Positions 25,376 through 38,630 of a DNA stretch of 64,000 nt are shown piece after piece. The translations under genes were made by a program, and so were the position numbers. The notes below the pieces were generated by a model. The model saw only the letters and a list, made by a program, of their open reading frames with translations. It was not told where the DNA came from and did no database searches. The DNA is from Acephala macrosclerotiorum (lineage: Eukaryota > Ascomycota > Leotiomycetes > Helotiales > Mollisiaceae). The stretch lies in contig MU119211.1 of assembly GCA_014904845.1 (NCBI GenBank), forward strand, positions 354,156 through 418,155. The letters run 5' to 3'. Each line of letters begins with the position of its first letter. Within the stretch, counting starts at the first letter, position 1.

Positions 25376-26195
25376 TTTATGAGGTCGTTGGTAATCGGCG
25401 CCTTGGGTTTGCCCCATTTCTCCCTAACTCTCGGTATTCCGGAACCCCTCTTAATCTCCTTGTTGAAACATTCCTTAACCATTTCATCCTCGCAAGTATC
25501 CAACACATCATCTCTCAATAAAAGCTCCCCGTATAGATATCCGAAAGCCCACCCTGACAATTTCACCTGCCAGTTCCGGATGTTGGTGTATTTTCTTTCC
25601 TCTAAGTAAACCGTAATAATACTCCGAAGTAATTCGACTACATTAGGATAGTACAAGTTTCCGTGGACGTAAAATGGTGGTTGTGATGAAGGCTCAGGAG
25701 GAGATGCAGATTCGTGCTTGGACGCAGGTTGAGAAGCGCTTAGACGGAGGTAGCTACTGGGTATAAGAATAGTACGCTGAACAAACTTCTTCTCATTAGG
25801 GTAATGAAACCGAATTGTTTTCGCATCGAAATTCGCAAAAGCAAGCCCGATATTTGTGTGAACGCGTTGGAACATTTCGTCGTCTTTGCGGGTGGCAAGA
25901 TCCATCGTAGAACCAAAGGACCAGTTTTGACGGACGAAGCCTACATCAGCCAGCTTCTTCGCTGCTAGATCCATTTCATCATCGCGTACACCAAGCATAT
26001 AGCACTATAAGTACGCGTTAGAAGAACCCTAAGATAATTATAAGGCAGGAATAGAAAGCAAAGAGTACTTGCACTATGTACCACTGGAACGCCGAGATAG
26101 CGTATTGCGAGATCCCCCCAGACGACTAGCTTAATTGGCTGGAGGATATCCCCAACAAAATCCAACCGCGTTAACTCAGATTCGTATTCCGTCAT
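25363..26195 (-). CDS. Hypothetical fungal protein, weak nucleotidyltransferase-like N-terminus
   Basis: Two exons, 26195-26082 and 26004-25363, give 251 aa from a true ATG. The intron uses a GTACAT donor, a CTAAC branch and a TATAG acceptor; this splice joins GVPV to CYMLGVRDDEM in frame. The opening (VVWGDLAIRYLGVPV, then VRDDEMDLAAKKL) resembles the small fungal proteins with a degenerate nucleotidyltransferase fold, in which a strand with WG and GVP is followed by a helix. I cannot see a complete GS...DxD catalytic site, so activity is doubtful. The C-terminal half has a Ser/Pro-rich insert and no known motif. It stands between the FunK1 relic and the tandem array and is probably lineage-specific. 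It could also be a decayed member of its family. Confidence 0.55.
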
Positions 26196-26305
26196 GACAA
26201 CAGCAGTTTGTGTTAATGAAGGGAAATGATGAATGGAATGTTAAAGTTACTTGCTACGCCTTTTAAGCGAAACAATCGCCTCACTTATTTGCTGTCTGCG
26301 GCAGA

Positions 26306-26334
26306 GATTTTTCTTGCCTGATTTTTCTTGCCTG
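26306..26334 (+). repeat. Short direct repeat
   Basis: Two adjacent copies of ATTTTTCTTGCCTG lie just upstream of the gene starting at 26195. They may be part of its promoter. Confidence 0.7.
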
Positions 26335-26363
26335 ATTCTTGGCAAGGACTACAAAAAGTTGAA

Positions 26364-26400
26364 ACACTAACACTAAAACACTAACACTAACACACTAACA
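26364..26400 (+). repeat. Degenerate CACTAA repeat
   Basis: Five or six copies of ACACTAAC-like units with variable spacing. The reverse complement TTAGTG differs by one base from the fungal telomere unit TTAGGG, but no true TTAGGG copies are present. It could be a microsatellite or a degenerate telomere-like stretch. Confidence 0.75.
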
Positions 26401-26540
26401 GCACCTAGCGATATTAACGTCGTCCATCAAAACACACTCCGTCCGAAAGTTGCTAGCTAGTATGTAACCATTCGAGGATAATATGACTTATTGTTTCTCA
26501 AAAGTCACAACGCGTTTTAAAGTTATTATGGTGAAGCTGA

Positions 26541-26742
26541 GGAGGGTTGGTGCAACAACAATATCCTATCTAAACAAGTTGAAAGGAGGAGGATGGCCTC
26601 ATGGCAACTGGCCTCACGGGGCCGTAGAAGAAGTGGGCAAAGGTGTTAGCCGCGCGCAATCGAACACCTTGGTCAAGCTGACAAGGGATTGGTGCAACAA
26701 GAAATCCTACTTTGAACAAGTGGAAAGGAGGAGGATGCCACC
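26541..26742 (+). repeat. Imperfect direct repeat of about 55 bp
   Basis: Two copies begin near 26545 and 26687. Both contain GGTTGGTGCAACAA or GGATTGGTGCAACAA, then ATCCTA, then AACAAGT-GAAAGGAGGAGGATG. They directly precede the 163-bp tandem array and may be decayed flanks of it. Confidence 0.75.
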
Positions 26743-26744
26743 AA

Positions 26745-28560
26745 CATGATGTTAAGAGAGGGGGTACATTGACATCCGATTGCGCAGAGAGCCGTCCAGA
26801 CTTGTCCGATGAACTTACCTAGTTGCACAGTAGATTACCCATAGATGCTCTCTAACCGAGTAACAGCCGCTTCTTCATCGGATGCCTCTGTCAAAATCCG
26901 ATCACCAACTGATGCTAAGCGAGGGGGGAGGTTGGGATCCGATTGTCTTAACAGCCTTCCAGACTCATCCGATGAACTTGCCCACTTGCACAGGAGACTT
27001 CACATACATGCTCTACATTTCGGTATCAGCCGCTTCTCCATCGGATGCCTCCTTCAAGATCCGTCTAGCAGAAAGAAGCTAAGCGAGGGGGGACATAGAC
27101 ATCCGATGATCCAAAGGACCCCTCCGAACGCATCCGATGAACTTGAGCAGTGGTATAACGGATTTTTTACATATGTGGTTTACTTGAGTAACAACTATTT
27201 CTTCATAGGATACATTCTTCAAGATCAGTCCACCAGGACGAAGCTAAGCGAGGAGAACATTGACATCCGATGGTCTAAAGTACCCCTCCCAACACGTCCG
27301 ATGAACTTGTGCATTTGCGTAGTAATATTCTAATAGACAAGCTTCGTCGGAGAAATGATCTCGTCTTCATCGGATGCCTCCTTCAAGATTCGTCCACCAA
27401 AGCGAAGGGGACATTGGCATCCGATGATCAAAAGAGCCTATCCGAACGCATCCGATGAACTCGTGGAATTTGCGTGGTGATATTTAAACATATACCCTCC
27501 ATCAGACCCTTGGTCTTGCCTTCATCGGATGCCTCCTTCGAAATCCGATCACCAAGAGACGTGTAGGAAGGGAACAAACGGAGAGGTTTGCACCCCGTAG
27601 ACTCATCCGATGGACCTCTCTCATCACGTTACTACGTTTTCAGAGGCTCAGCATCTTTTGATACTACTAGCTTGTTCATCGGATGCCTCTCTCAAAATCC
27701 GATACGCAAAAATGCAGTTAAGCGAGGTGGTTGCTATGGCTTGGTAGACAAAGTGTCTTCACACCCATCCGATGAATATCCCCGGCTGCAAAACCACGTT
27801 ACAAGAGCTCTATTTTCTTCTGAGAACAATCACTTCCTCATCGGACGCCTCCTTCAAAATCCGATACGCAAAACTGGAGCTAAGCGAGGGTGAATAGTGA
27901 TGAACTGGGAGATAAAGTGTCCAAGGACCCATCCGATGGATAAACCCCATTGCTTACCAGCATTTGAGATGGTCTGTTTTCATATGATAGTAGCTTTATG
28001 CTCATCGGATGCTTCCTTCAAAATCCGATACGCAAAATTGAAGCTAAGCGAGGGATTCTAAGGTGAACTGAGCTCTCACTTGTCTGAAACCCCATCCGAT
28101 GAGCTTCTCTTGCTGGATACAAACTTTTCAGAGGCTTATTTATGACGCCTGAGGAGCCTTTATCCATCGGATGAGTGATACAAAATCCGATACGCAAAAT
28201 CACAGCTAAGCGAGGAGGACATCGGAGGATTAATATTCAACTTCAAGAACGCATCCGATGGACTTTTCCTGATGTGGGTAAACCTTCGAAAGTACCTTGA
28301 TCATAATCACAATTTTGCATTTCCCATTGGATGGCTCCTACAAAATCCGATCACCAAAGTCAAGCTAAGCGAGGGAACTCGCTTCGAGGACAGACATCGA
28401 AAGATTGGGATATCGGATTACTGGAAGGGCTTATCAACTTCTCTCGTTGTATGGCACCTTTTAGAAGGATTATCTATAGTCTGGTAAAGCCATATTTGCC
28501 ATCGGACGGCTCTTGCGAAATCCGATACGCAAAATTTGACTTAAGCGAGGGGTCCTTTCT
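26745..28560 (+). repeat. Tandem array of ~163-bp units with paired CATCCGATG / CATCGGATG motifs
   Basis: CATCGGATG or a close variant starts at 26876, 27039, 27204, 27368, 27523, 27677, 27839, 28003, 28165, 28325 and 28500. Its reverse complement CATCCGATG starts at 26804, 26966, 27131, 27295, 27449, 27604, 27766, 27930, 28093 and 28252. The distance from each CATCCGATG to the next CATCGGATG is 72-74 bp every time, while the return distance varies from 81 to 92 bp. Twenty bases after each CATCGGATG start comes ATCCGAT, often followed by ACGCAAAA and, about 10 bases on, AGCTAAGCGAGG. The sequence between these blocks is largely different from unit to unit. Units 1-4 carry an extra CATCCGAT after GCGAGG that later units lack. 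The last unit lacks its 5' partner and the first is partial. Frames through the array contain stops and shift between units, so it is probably not a working gene. Confidence 0.9.
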
Positions 28561-29070
28561 AGGAGGGGAAATTCGAGCTGCGACAAACTTGACTGCTAAG
28601 CGTACAGCAGTGCCTCCTGTAGGCTTGGCATACATTGAATACATCTATAAATTCATTGGGAAGGAACTGGATGTCCTGCACACACTGTGTGTGGGACTTT
28701 TGAGGGGTCAGAGTGGTGGTCGAAAGCATGTGAGTGGAGAGAAAAGAAGGGCAAGAGAGGCTAGCATGAAATCAAAACAACACAGCTCGCAAATTGATAC
28801 GACAGCGCAAATTTAAAATCAAAGAACAATTTGGCACTTGCTATTCACGTCAACCGAGTGGTCGCCGTCTTCATGAATGGTGTTTTCGTGAAAGAGTATC
28901 CTGTCAGGCCTCGCCGCCGAGATTTGAACTCGTGAGGCCTCGCTGATGCCTCCGCGGCACTTGCACGGAGACGTCGTGAACTTGTTCATCCTCAATCCAC
29001 GTGTCCAGCTTCATGTTGCAAGCTCAAACCCCACAAACTCTGAAGAAATAGCTTCATTCCGAACACCTCT
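28561..29070. other. Spacer between the tandem array and the glycosidase gene
   Basis: The plus strand stays open from 28331 to 28816 through the last array unit, but there is no family motif. On the minus strand near 28925 the sequence GAGTTCAAATCTC resembles a tRNA T-arm, with no matching rest of a tRNA. Otherwise nothing is seen. Confidence 0.4.
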
Positions 29071-31284
29071 CTACATCGCCCTCGTAAACCCCTCACTTCT
29101 CACCGCCCACCCCTCCGGCCAAGCACTCACCCCCTCCCCACCATCCCAGCCCCCCGCCATCACCGCAACAGCTAGCAACAAACTCCCACTCCCCGGCATA
29201 TACGGCGTCGCCACCCTCGGACCACCAACTGGATACCCCGCATCATCAAACACAAAATTCGAATCTAGTAAATACCCCGCTGCTTTTTCCAGCTCACCAA
29301 GTCTCGCTGCGTTCATAGCTAGCATTGGAAAATCCCATCCGAAGAGTTGGGTGAAGTCCCATATTCCGGCAATCTTTGAGGCGGTGTTGGACATTATGGT
29401 GAGGTTGAAAGATGGGGTGGATGGAGGGGGTAAAAGGCCGTAAATCCCGGTCATGGCGGGGTGGTCGTAGTACGTGTTTGGGTCTATCCACATGTTTGGA
29501 ATTCCTTCATAGATTGTATAGGTCCCGTTTTGAATCGGGAGAGGAGCGAGGTTTTGAAGGACGTGCGTCCAATTCGCTGGAATGGGGAGATGTTGTCTTT
29601 CTTTCCAGGAAGAGGCGATGGAGAGGCCGAAACGCCAGTATGCGAGTTCGAAGGTCGGGTTGGTTGTTGTGTTTGGGTTGGTGTTTTCCGATACTGGGTA
29701 CATTGGTGGTCCGAGATCGTAGACTCCTATTTTCACATCAGCTGTTTTTATAAAGGAGAAAGAAAAGAGGGTACCTGTCGAGCTATTCCAAAAAGCAAAG
29801 CTCACCATAAACTCAGCTGTCCACGTCAACAACTCATCCCACTTCCCCAACGTCTCCTCACAAGGAAAATCCCTCCACTCCATCTCAGCAAAATACATAA
29901 CATGCGGCTGCTGCCAAATCAAAAGACTGTTAATCTCGCCCGGCGCACTTCTTCCCGTCGGATCACTCATCTTCCCCCATCTCGCTCCCTCATACCCTTG
30001 CAATCTCGCCCTCTCTATCGAACTTGGGAGAAATCGTTCATACATTCCTGGGATAGCTCTTCCAAGTAAGTCCCACTTTCCCCATCGTGCCCAATGCCCT
30101 AAGTGCCAGACGGGCATTTCGAGGTGGAATTTCCCGTACCAGCCGTTGTTTACGAGGCCGGATTCTTGGGGCGGGTCATGGCCGGCTCTGTTGACGGCGA
30201 GGAGGTATTGGGAAAGGATGATTCGACGTTGAAGCTCGGTTGCGTTAGAGTTGTAGGAAGAAGTTAAGTCGATGAAGGCTCCTGACTCCCAGTACTGTTG
30301 CCACCAACTCTCAGATGAAGATGTAGTCGAATCTGCATCTGGAACTTCTTCTACCTGTGTTGGGGAGAAATTGACGCTCAAATCCAAACTGCTTCCAGAC
30401 CCAGATTTTGTTTCGAGGATATAGCGATGCGTCCCGTTCGTCGGCCCAGAAATCGAAGCCACACCATCCCATACGATCGAAGTATAATACGTTGTATCAT
30501 CAATCTCGTGCTTAATGCTCGCCTTGCTCTCGCTCTGTTGCAAACTTGTCGTATGCTCGCTTGTCACGTTCCAAACGCCCACAAACGGAGCATCAAACTT
30601 ATTCACATCCGAATAAGGGTAATCAAAGAACACCCCAATCTTGCCCTCATCTAATAGTTCAGACTCGGCTTGAATAGAAACAGTATCTGAATCTGGGTCA
30701 ACAGCGGTCTTAACCTTGACATCTTTGCCGAGGACGGAGAACTGAGACGTGAGAATCCCGGAATAGAGGTCTAAAGTCTGGGATTTTGACGAGAGACTGG
30801 ATTCCGTGATGTTAAGGACGGGATCGAAATGGAAGCCTATCCTTCCCAAGTTCAGCCTTTGCGGATTCTGAATCAACCAATTCGAGATCAATGGTTCGGC
30901 AGGGTTGGGTTGGTCGTAATTAACCAACCTTCCGTGGGTCCACCTATTCATCGCTTATTAGTTCACCCTCTTTCTTCCTCAAAGATAGAAGATCTCACCA
31001 ATCCAATCCGGTGAAGTCTGCCGTAGAAGTCTATTTGCAGCTGTTGGTAATGAGAAGTTATGCCAGCCCCATGAGGATAGGGTGTTGAAGGGTAGGAAGG
31101 TTTGGAGACCGGTGATGTCTGCTCCGAATGCGAAATTGCCGTTGCCTACTTGCACGGGGGTTGAGTTTGAGCTGGCGTGGCGGATGGGGTTGAATTGAGT
31201 GATTACTGCTTTGCGGTCTATGGGAGCAGAAATGGCTATGGCTCCCACGCCGAGAGTGAAGGCGAAGATAGTTGTGGGTTTCAT
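29071..31284 (-). CDS. Secreted six-hairpin (alpha/alpha-barrel) glycosidase-like protein
   Basis: Three exons: 31284-30999, 30953-29775 and 29726-29071, giving 706 aa. The ATG at 31284 opens a clear signal peptide (KPTTIFAFTLGVGAIAISAP). A conserved opening follows (PVQVGNGNFAFGADITGLQTF, SSWGWHNF), then a beta-rich N-terminal domain to about residue 300. The long C-terminal part has the Trp/Tyr-rich helical hairpins seen in GH65/GH95-like enzymes (NRAGHDPP, MPVWHLGHWARWG, GEINSLLIWQQPH, GVYDLGPPMYP, GWDFPMLAMNAARLG). About ten NxT/S sites fit secretion. The sugar specificity is not readable, and I am not certain of the CAZy family. The second intron (48 nt) has no stop and is a multiple of three, so retention would only insert 16 residues. 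The first intron is short (45 nt), so its acceptor is the least secure point of the model. Confidence 0.72.
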
Positions 31285-32015
31285 CGTGATGTTTTTGCAC
31301 TGGCATATGAGCAATTACGGGACATTTTCAGACTGATTGTGTGCCCAAGTCTTTACACAGACAAGAGATTAACAGTTTGATATCAAAGATCAAAAGCAGA
31401 GAACGAACATCAATCTGAAAGAACGTAGAGGCCAAGAACCAACAGTTTCCTCCCATCACGTTACCTTTATTCATCTCCGCCACGGCCTGGAAGAAACTTT
31501 TCGCCGACAATCATTGCCATGAAGCCTAAGTGAGGCTCGGGTTTTCGGTAGAACTACTACCTTGGAGGTAATCCGGTCTTTGTACGAGCATCTTATGATG
31601 CGAAAGATGAAAGACGAGAGCGCGGGGTATGGGGTTAGTGAGAATTTTGGATGAAAGATGGCACCGCTGCGGATAAACTGGATGGGTAAATAATCCTCGA
31701 ATCGGTTCAAGGCGACTAGCATTGATTCGGCATGCTTGGTCCGAGGAATAACCTTCGGCCTTGCAATACCAAAGTCTCTGGCTTCAGTGTGATATTCCTT
31801 TCGTGAATCTCGGTGAAGGATATCGGATTGAAGTATTAGAGAAGAGATCGAGCGTCATAAGAAGACTTCGAAAAAATTCAGACCTTTATTCAGTATGCGC
31901 AGAATCTACCATCTTTTGGCAATATATACAAAGCTGTCTGAACAGCCATAGCCGCTCTTTGATGGTTGCACGTTCCAAACGACTTTTAAAATCCCGAACC
32001 CAAGTATCAAGCGCT
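31285..32015. other. Intergenic, no gene seen
   Basis: Promoter region of the glycosidase gene and 3' flank of ARG5,6. No reading frame with recognisable content. Confidence 0.5.
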
Positions 32016-35793
<3,778 letters not shown>

Positions 35794-36806
35794 CTAATGC
35801 TTGGTAGCAACAACTTCGGCAAGTCAGCATAAGTACCATCATTGTACTAGGGAGGGAACATACCAGCAGGTACAATGATGACGATTAACAAGATGATGAT
35901 TCCTGCAATCAGACACATTCTCATCTTCATGTCTAGAGATGTTAGCATTTCCACAACACCTAATGCAAACAGCAGGCTCACCCTTCCACCACATTTGTTT
36001 GCGGACTCTGTTGGCACCTCGACGGAATCCTTGTGCTGATACAGCAAGGTTGTCGGTCTTGTCTTGGAGGGAGTCGAGACGTTCACCACGCTGAGAGACC
36101 TTGTTGATGTTCTCGCGCATCACACCAACGGTGTCATCGATTTGCTATAAAGCATGTTAGCCATCCGTACGTATTATCATTCATATCCGCAGGTCGTCCG
36201 GGAGTCTGCCAACGGCTCCAGGTATGTCGTAGCTTCTGGTATCGGCCAGCTGTCTTGATAGCTAGAGCTGGCAGCCATTTGCGGCTGAAGAGCTCAACGA
36301 GACAGACATCTTCATAGACCATTTCTGTCCTTCGCAAGGTCGGGTATTGGGATTCATAATTCATTGAAGTCGCTCCCACGTATGCCGGTCTCTAGTCTGG
36401 GGTTGATGAATTCGGGGTATCCTGAAACCATTCCGCGGCGGCCTCGAGATCGATGAAGCTCTCCAGTATCGCACCGCCCCCTCATGCTCCCATAATCTCG
36501 GACCTTCAGTTATTCGGGCGCCGCAGAATATCTCGATAATTTCGGAGTCTCTCGAGATGTCGAGTCGATGAAGTTGAGGCTGGGCGGAATCATCGATATC
36601 GCCACGGTCGCATTCATTCCTTCGTCCATCATATATCGTAGAATATTGATCCATGGTCGGTCTGGCTATCTCGGAATAAATGAAGAGCTACTTACTGCTT
36701 GTAATGCTGCCGTTCTTTGGTTGCCGGGCGCAGATTGACCTCCAGCTGCTCCACCAGCCGCTGGCTCGCTGGGAATGTAAGGATCATAGGGAGGGTTGCT
36801 AGCCAT
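35794..36806 (-). CDS. SNC1: Synaptobrevin / VAMP, exocytic R-SNARE
   Basis: Four exons: 36806-36696, 36144-35982, 35932-35864 and 35813-35794, giving 120 aa. The N-terminal 36 residues are Pro/Gly/Ala-rich. The SNARE motif begins [13 protein letters not shown] and runs through [18 protein letters not shown] to the conserved membrane-proximal basic stretch ([14 protein letters not shown]), including the zero-layer Arg. A single C-terminal membrane anchor follows ([17 protein letters not shown]), with the short lumenal tail VVATKH. The exon boundaries join these conserved parts exactly, including a 20-nt last exon. It is the vesicle SNARE for fusion of secretory vesicles with the plasma membrane at hyphal tips. 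The first intron is 551 nt, far longer than any other in this window. Confidence 0.96.
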
Positions 36807-38630
36807 TGTGATTGTAGGTTGTTAAAGGTGGTTTGACGGAAAGTGTAGGTATTGCTCGTAGATTGTAGTGCGTGTGTGATGGTTGTAGGAAGGTTGGTCG
36901 TGAGATGCGAGATGACAGAGGATGGTAGATTGCTACGGGGAAGGTTTAGTGTTTTGGTGCTAGCGAGGAGTGGAAACAATGTTCTAGAAGTCGCAAAGCG
37001 CGCAGGAATAACACTTGAATTCAACAAACTTTTTTAAAGGCAGGCAATAAATTATTTTGTACATGGGACGATATTAATCAGTTCTATTTCTAGTTTCTCG
37101 AGTCTGACTTCCGTTGCTTCCTGCCGGACGTACGCAATCCAGAACCTCTTCCGCCACCACCGAAACATGTGACCATGAGGCAGTGCTTTTTCCTGGCAAA
37201 GCTGATACCCGGGAAGAGGATGAAAGTTTCAATCGAGTCAGACATTGAAGGGTTCATTCTCTGTACGCAGATAGATCGTTTCAAAATATCAGACTACTTT
37301 AGCAGCCATGATCGGGTGTCGAGTGTTTACTTGATTATTCACAGCCATGCAGCTCTGACTGGAAAGAGAAGATTCAGAGCCTGGGATGCATCCGATCTGG
37401 CAGCTAGCAAACTCGCTGTCGAAGTGCTCTCAGAACAGAGCCAAATGACCGACTTGTACAAAAAAGGTCCACTTAGTATTGCGCTGTCGATATTGGGAAA
37501 TGTTATAATAAGTTGCTGTCGTTGTAAGTGACATGTTCTGAGATGAATTCATTGATGCTGCTCCTGGTTTTGCTTGCGCTGGCGAGATTGACAGGAACCT
37601 CCTTCCTCGGACACACATTACCCTTCTCTTCGAGTACTGAACCGCGGTTGAGGCAACATCCTACTCCTCTTTCGAGTAACAGGACGTCAAAAGCCGACTG
37701 TGTTCCCCTCAAGGCCACGTTCGATGAGATCCCGAGAGAGCTGTTGACCCTGGACAGCTCGCACGTGAGAGCTGGCAAGGATTTCCGTCGCTTTTCCTCT
37801 CAGGGGAAACCTGACCCCCCATCCAAAGAAAACATGTTCTCTCCATGTTTCGAGAACAACGCATCGTCGATCTTTGAACAACCAGATCATCCAACCCCCG
37901 CATGCTGAAAGCGCTTTCTTATGCCAAGAATGACGGATCAATCAACTCAGAGGCCGGCAGAGGGGAACTTGGAAGCAGCACCAAGACAATGTGGTGTAGT
38001 CGAAGGTTTGTTGATTCCTTTGAGGATGGATATTCACGAGTGTTCAGAGATCCAATCCTCACTTGTCACTATCTTCTTCTGCCTTCTCCTCGATGGATAA
38101 TCGATTCGTTTCTCCTCGAACACGAGACTCCCGCGTCGATAGTTCGGTGTTGTTCGTATTTGCTACTCCACACCGTTGGAAAGACTAAAAATCTCGTACC
38201 GATCAGCAGGTACGGTGGCATCGGGTTGCACCTGCCTCCGATAGAACCACTTCTCTCCTCTGTTCAGGGCAACTCGAATTGTACTACATCAAAGGGGTTG
38301 GATCCCTGAAGAAAAATCCTACATTCATTTTGGACGATTTGCATAACACTCGCTCGGCTGCATTCAGCATTCTTCACCCCCGCCTCACCCCGCCAAGGTG
38401 ACGGCGCATCTACATTCGTTCCCAACATCCCTTGGGGCCACACCACCTTCAGCATACCTCCCGGACCTTCGGAAGAGGTGGAAAGGGGATCGAGTTTGCT
38501 GAAAAATATATCTTATCCTGAGCTTTCGCCAACCTGCGCTCATTCGAATAGTCCTCCTGACGTCATCGATTCTGAATTTCCGCACGCCTCGCCAGCATTC
38601 TGCCCCCTTGCAGCACAACCACAACCTGGG
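36807..38630. other. 1.8 kb divergent promoter region
   Basis: The synaptobrevin and DFG5-like genes diverge from here, so promoters for both must lie inside. The plus strand is unusually open between 37169 and 37908 in two frames. No known domain is present. Confidence 0.4.
37543..37908 (+). CDS. Possible small secreted protein, unconfirmed
   Basis: An ATG at 37543 opens a 121-codon frame starting MNSLMLLLVLLALARLTG, which looks like a signal peptide. The rest is Ser/Pro-rich with three Cys and ends TPAC. No family is recognised. The opposite strand is also open in part of this stretch, so the frame could be chance. It lies in the divergent promoter region between the synaptobrevin and GH76 genes. 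Confidence 0.2.
   Translation: MNSLMLLLVLLALARLTGTSFLGHTLPFSSSTEPRLRQHPTPLSSNRTSKADCVPLKATFDEIPRELLTLDSSHVRAGKDFRRFSSQGKPDPPSKENMFSPCFENNASSIFEQPDHPTPAC

Noticed and set aside
26745..28560. CRISPR array
   Set aside because: Repeats are imperfect and far apart (~163 bp), the spacers are long and variable, and the host is eukaryotic.
26745..28560. Hammerhead-type ribozyme array
   Set aside because: CCGATGA resembles the CUGAUGA core, but the invariant U is C in every unit and the partner GAAA block is not conserved.
26745..28560. Repeat precursor peptide of the dikaritin type, because KR appears after several units
   Set aside because: KR falls in different frames and stops interrupt nearly every unit. 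There is no signal peptide or maturation genes nearby.
28900..28990. tRNA-like T-arm on the minus strand (GAGTTCAAATCTC)
   Set aside because: No D-arm, anticodon arm or matching acceptor stem can be folded upstream, so it is at most a tRNA fragment or chance.
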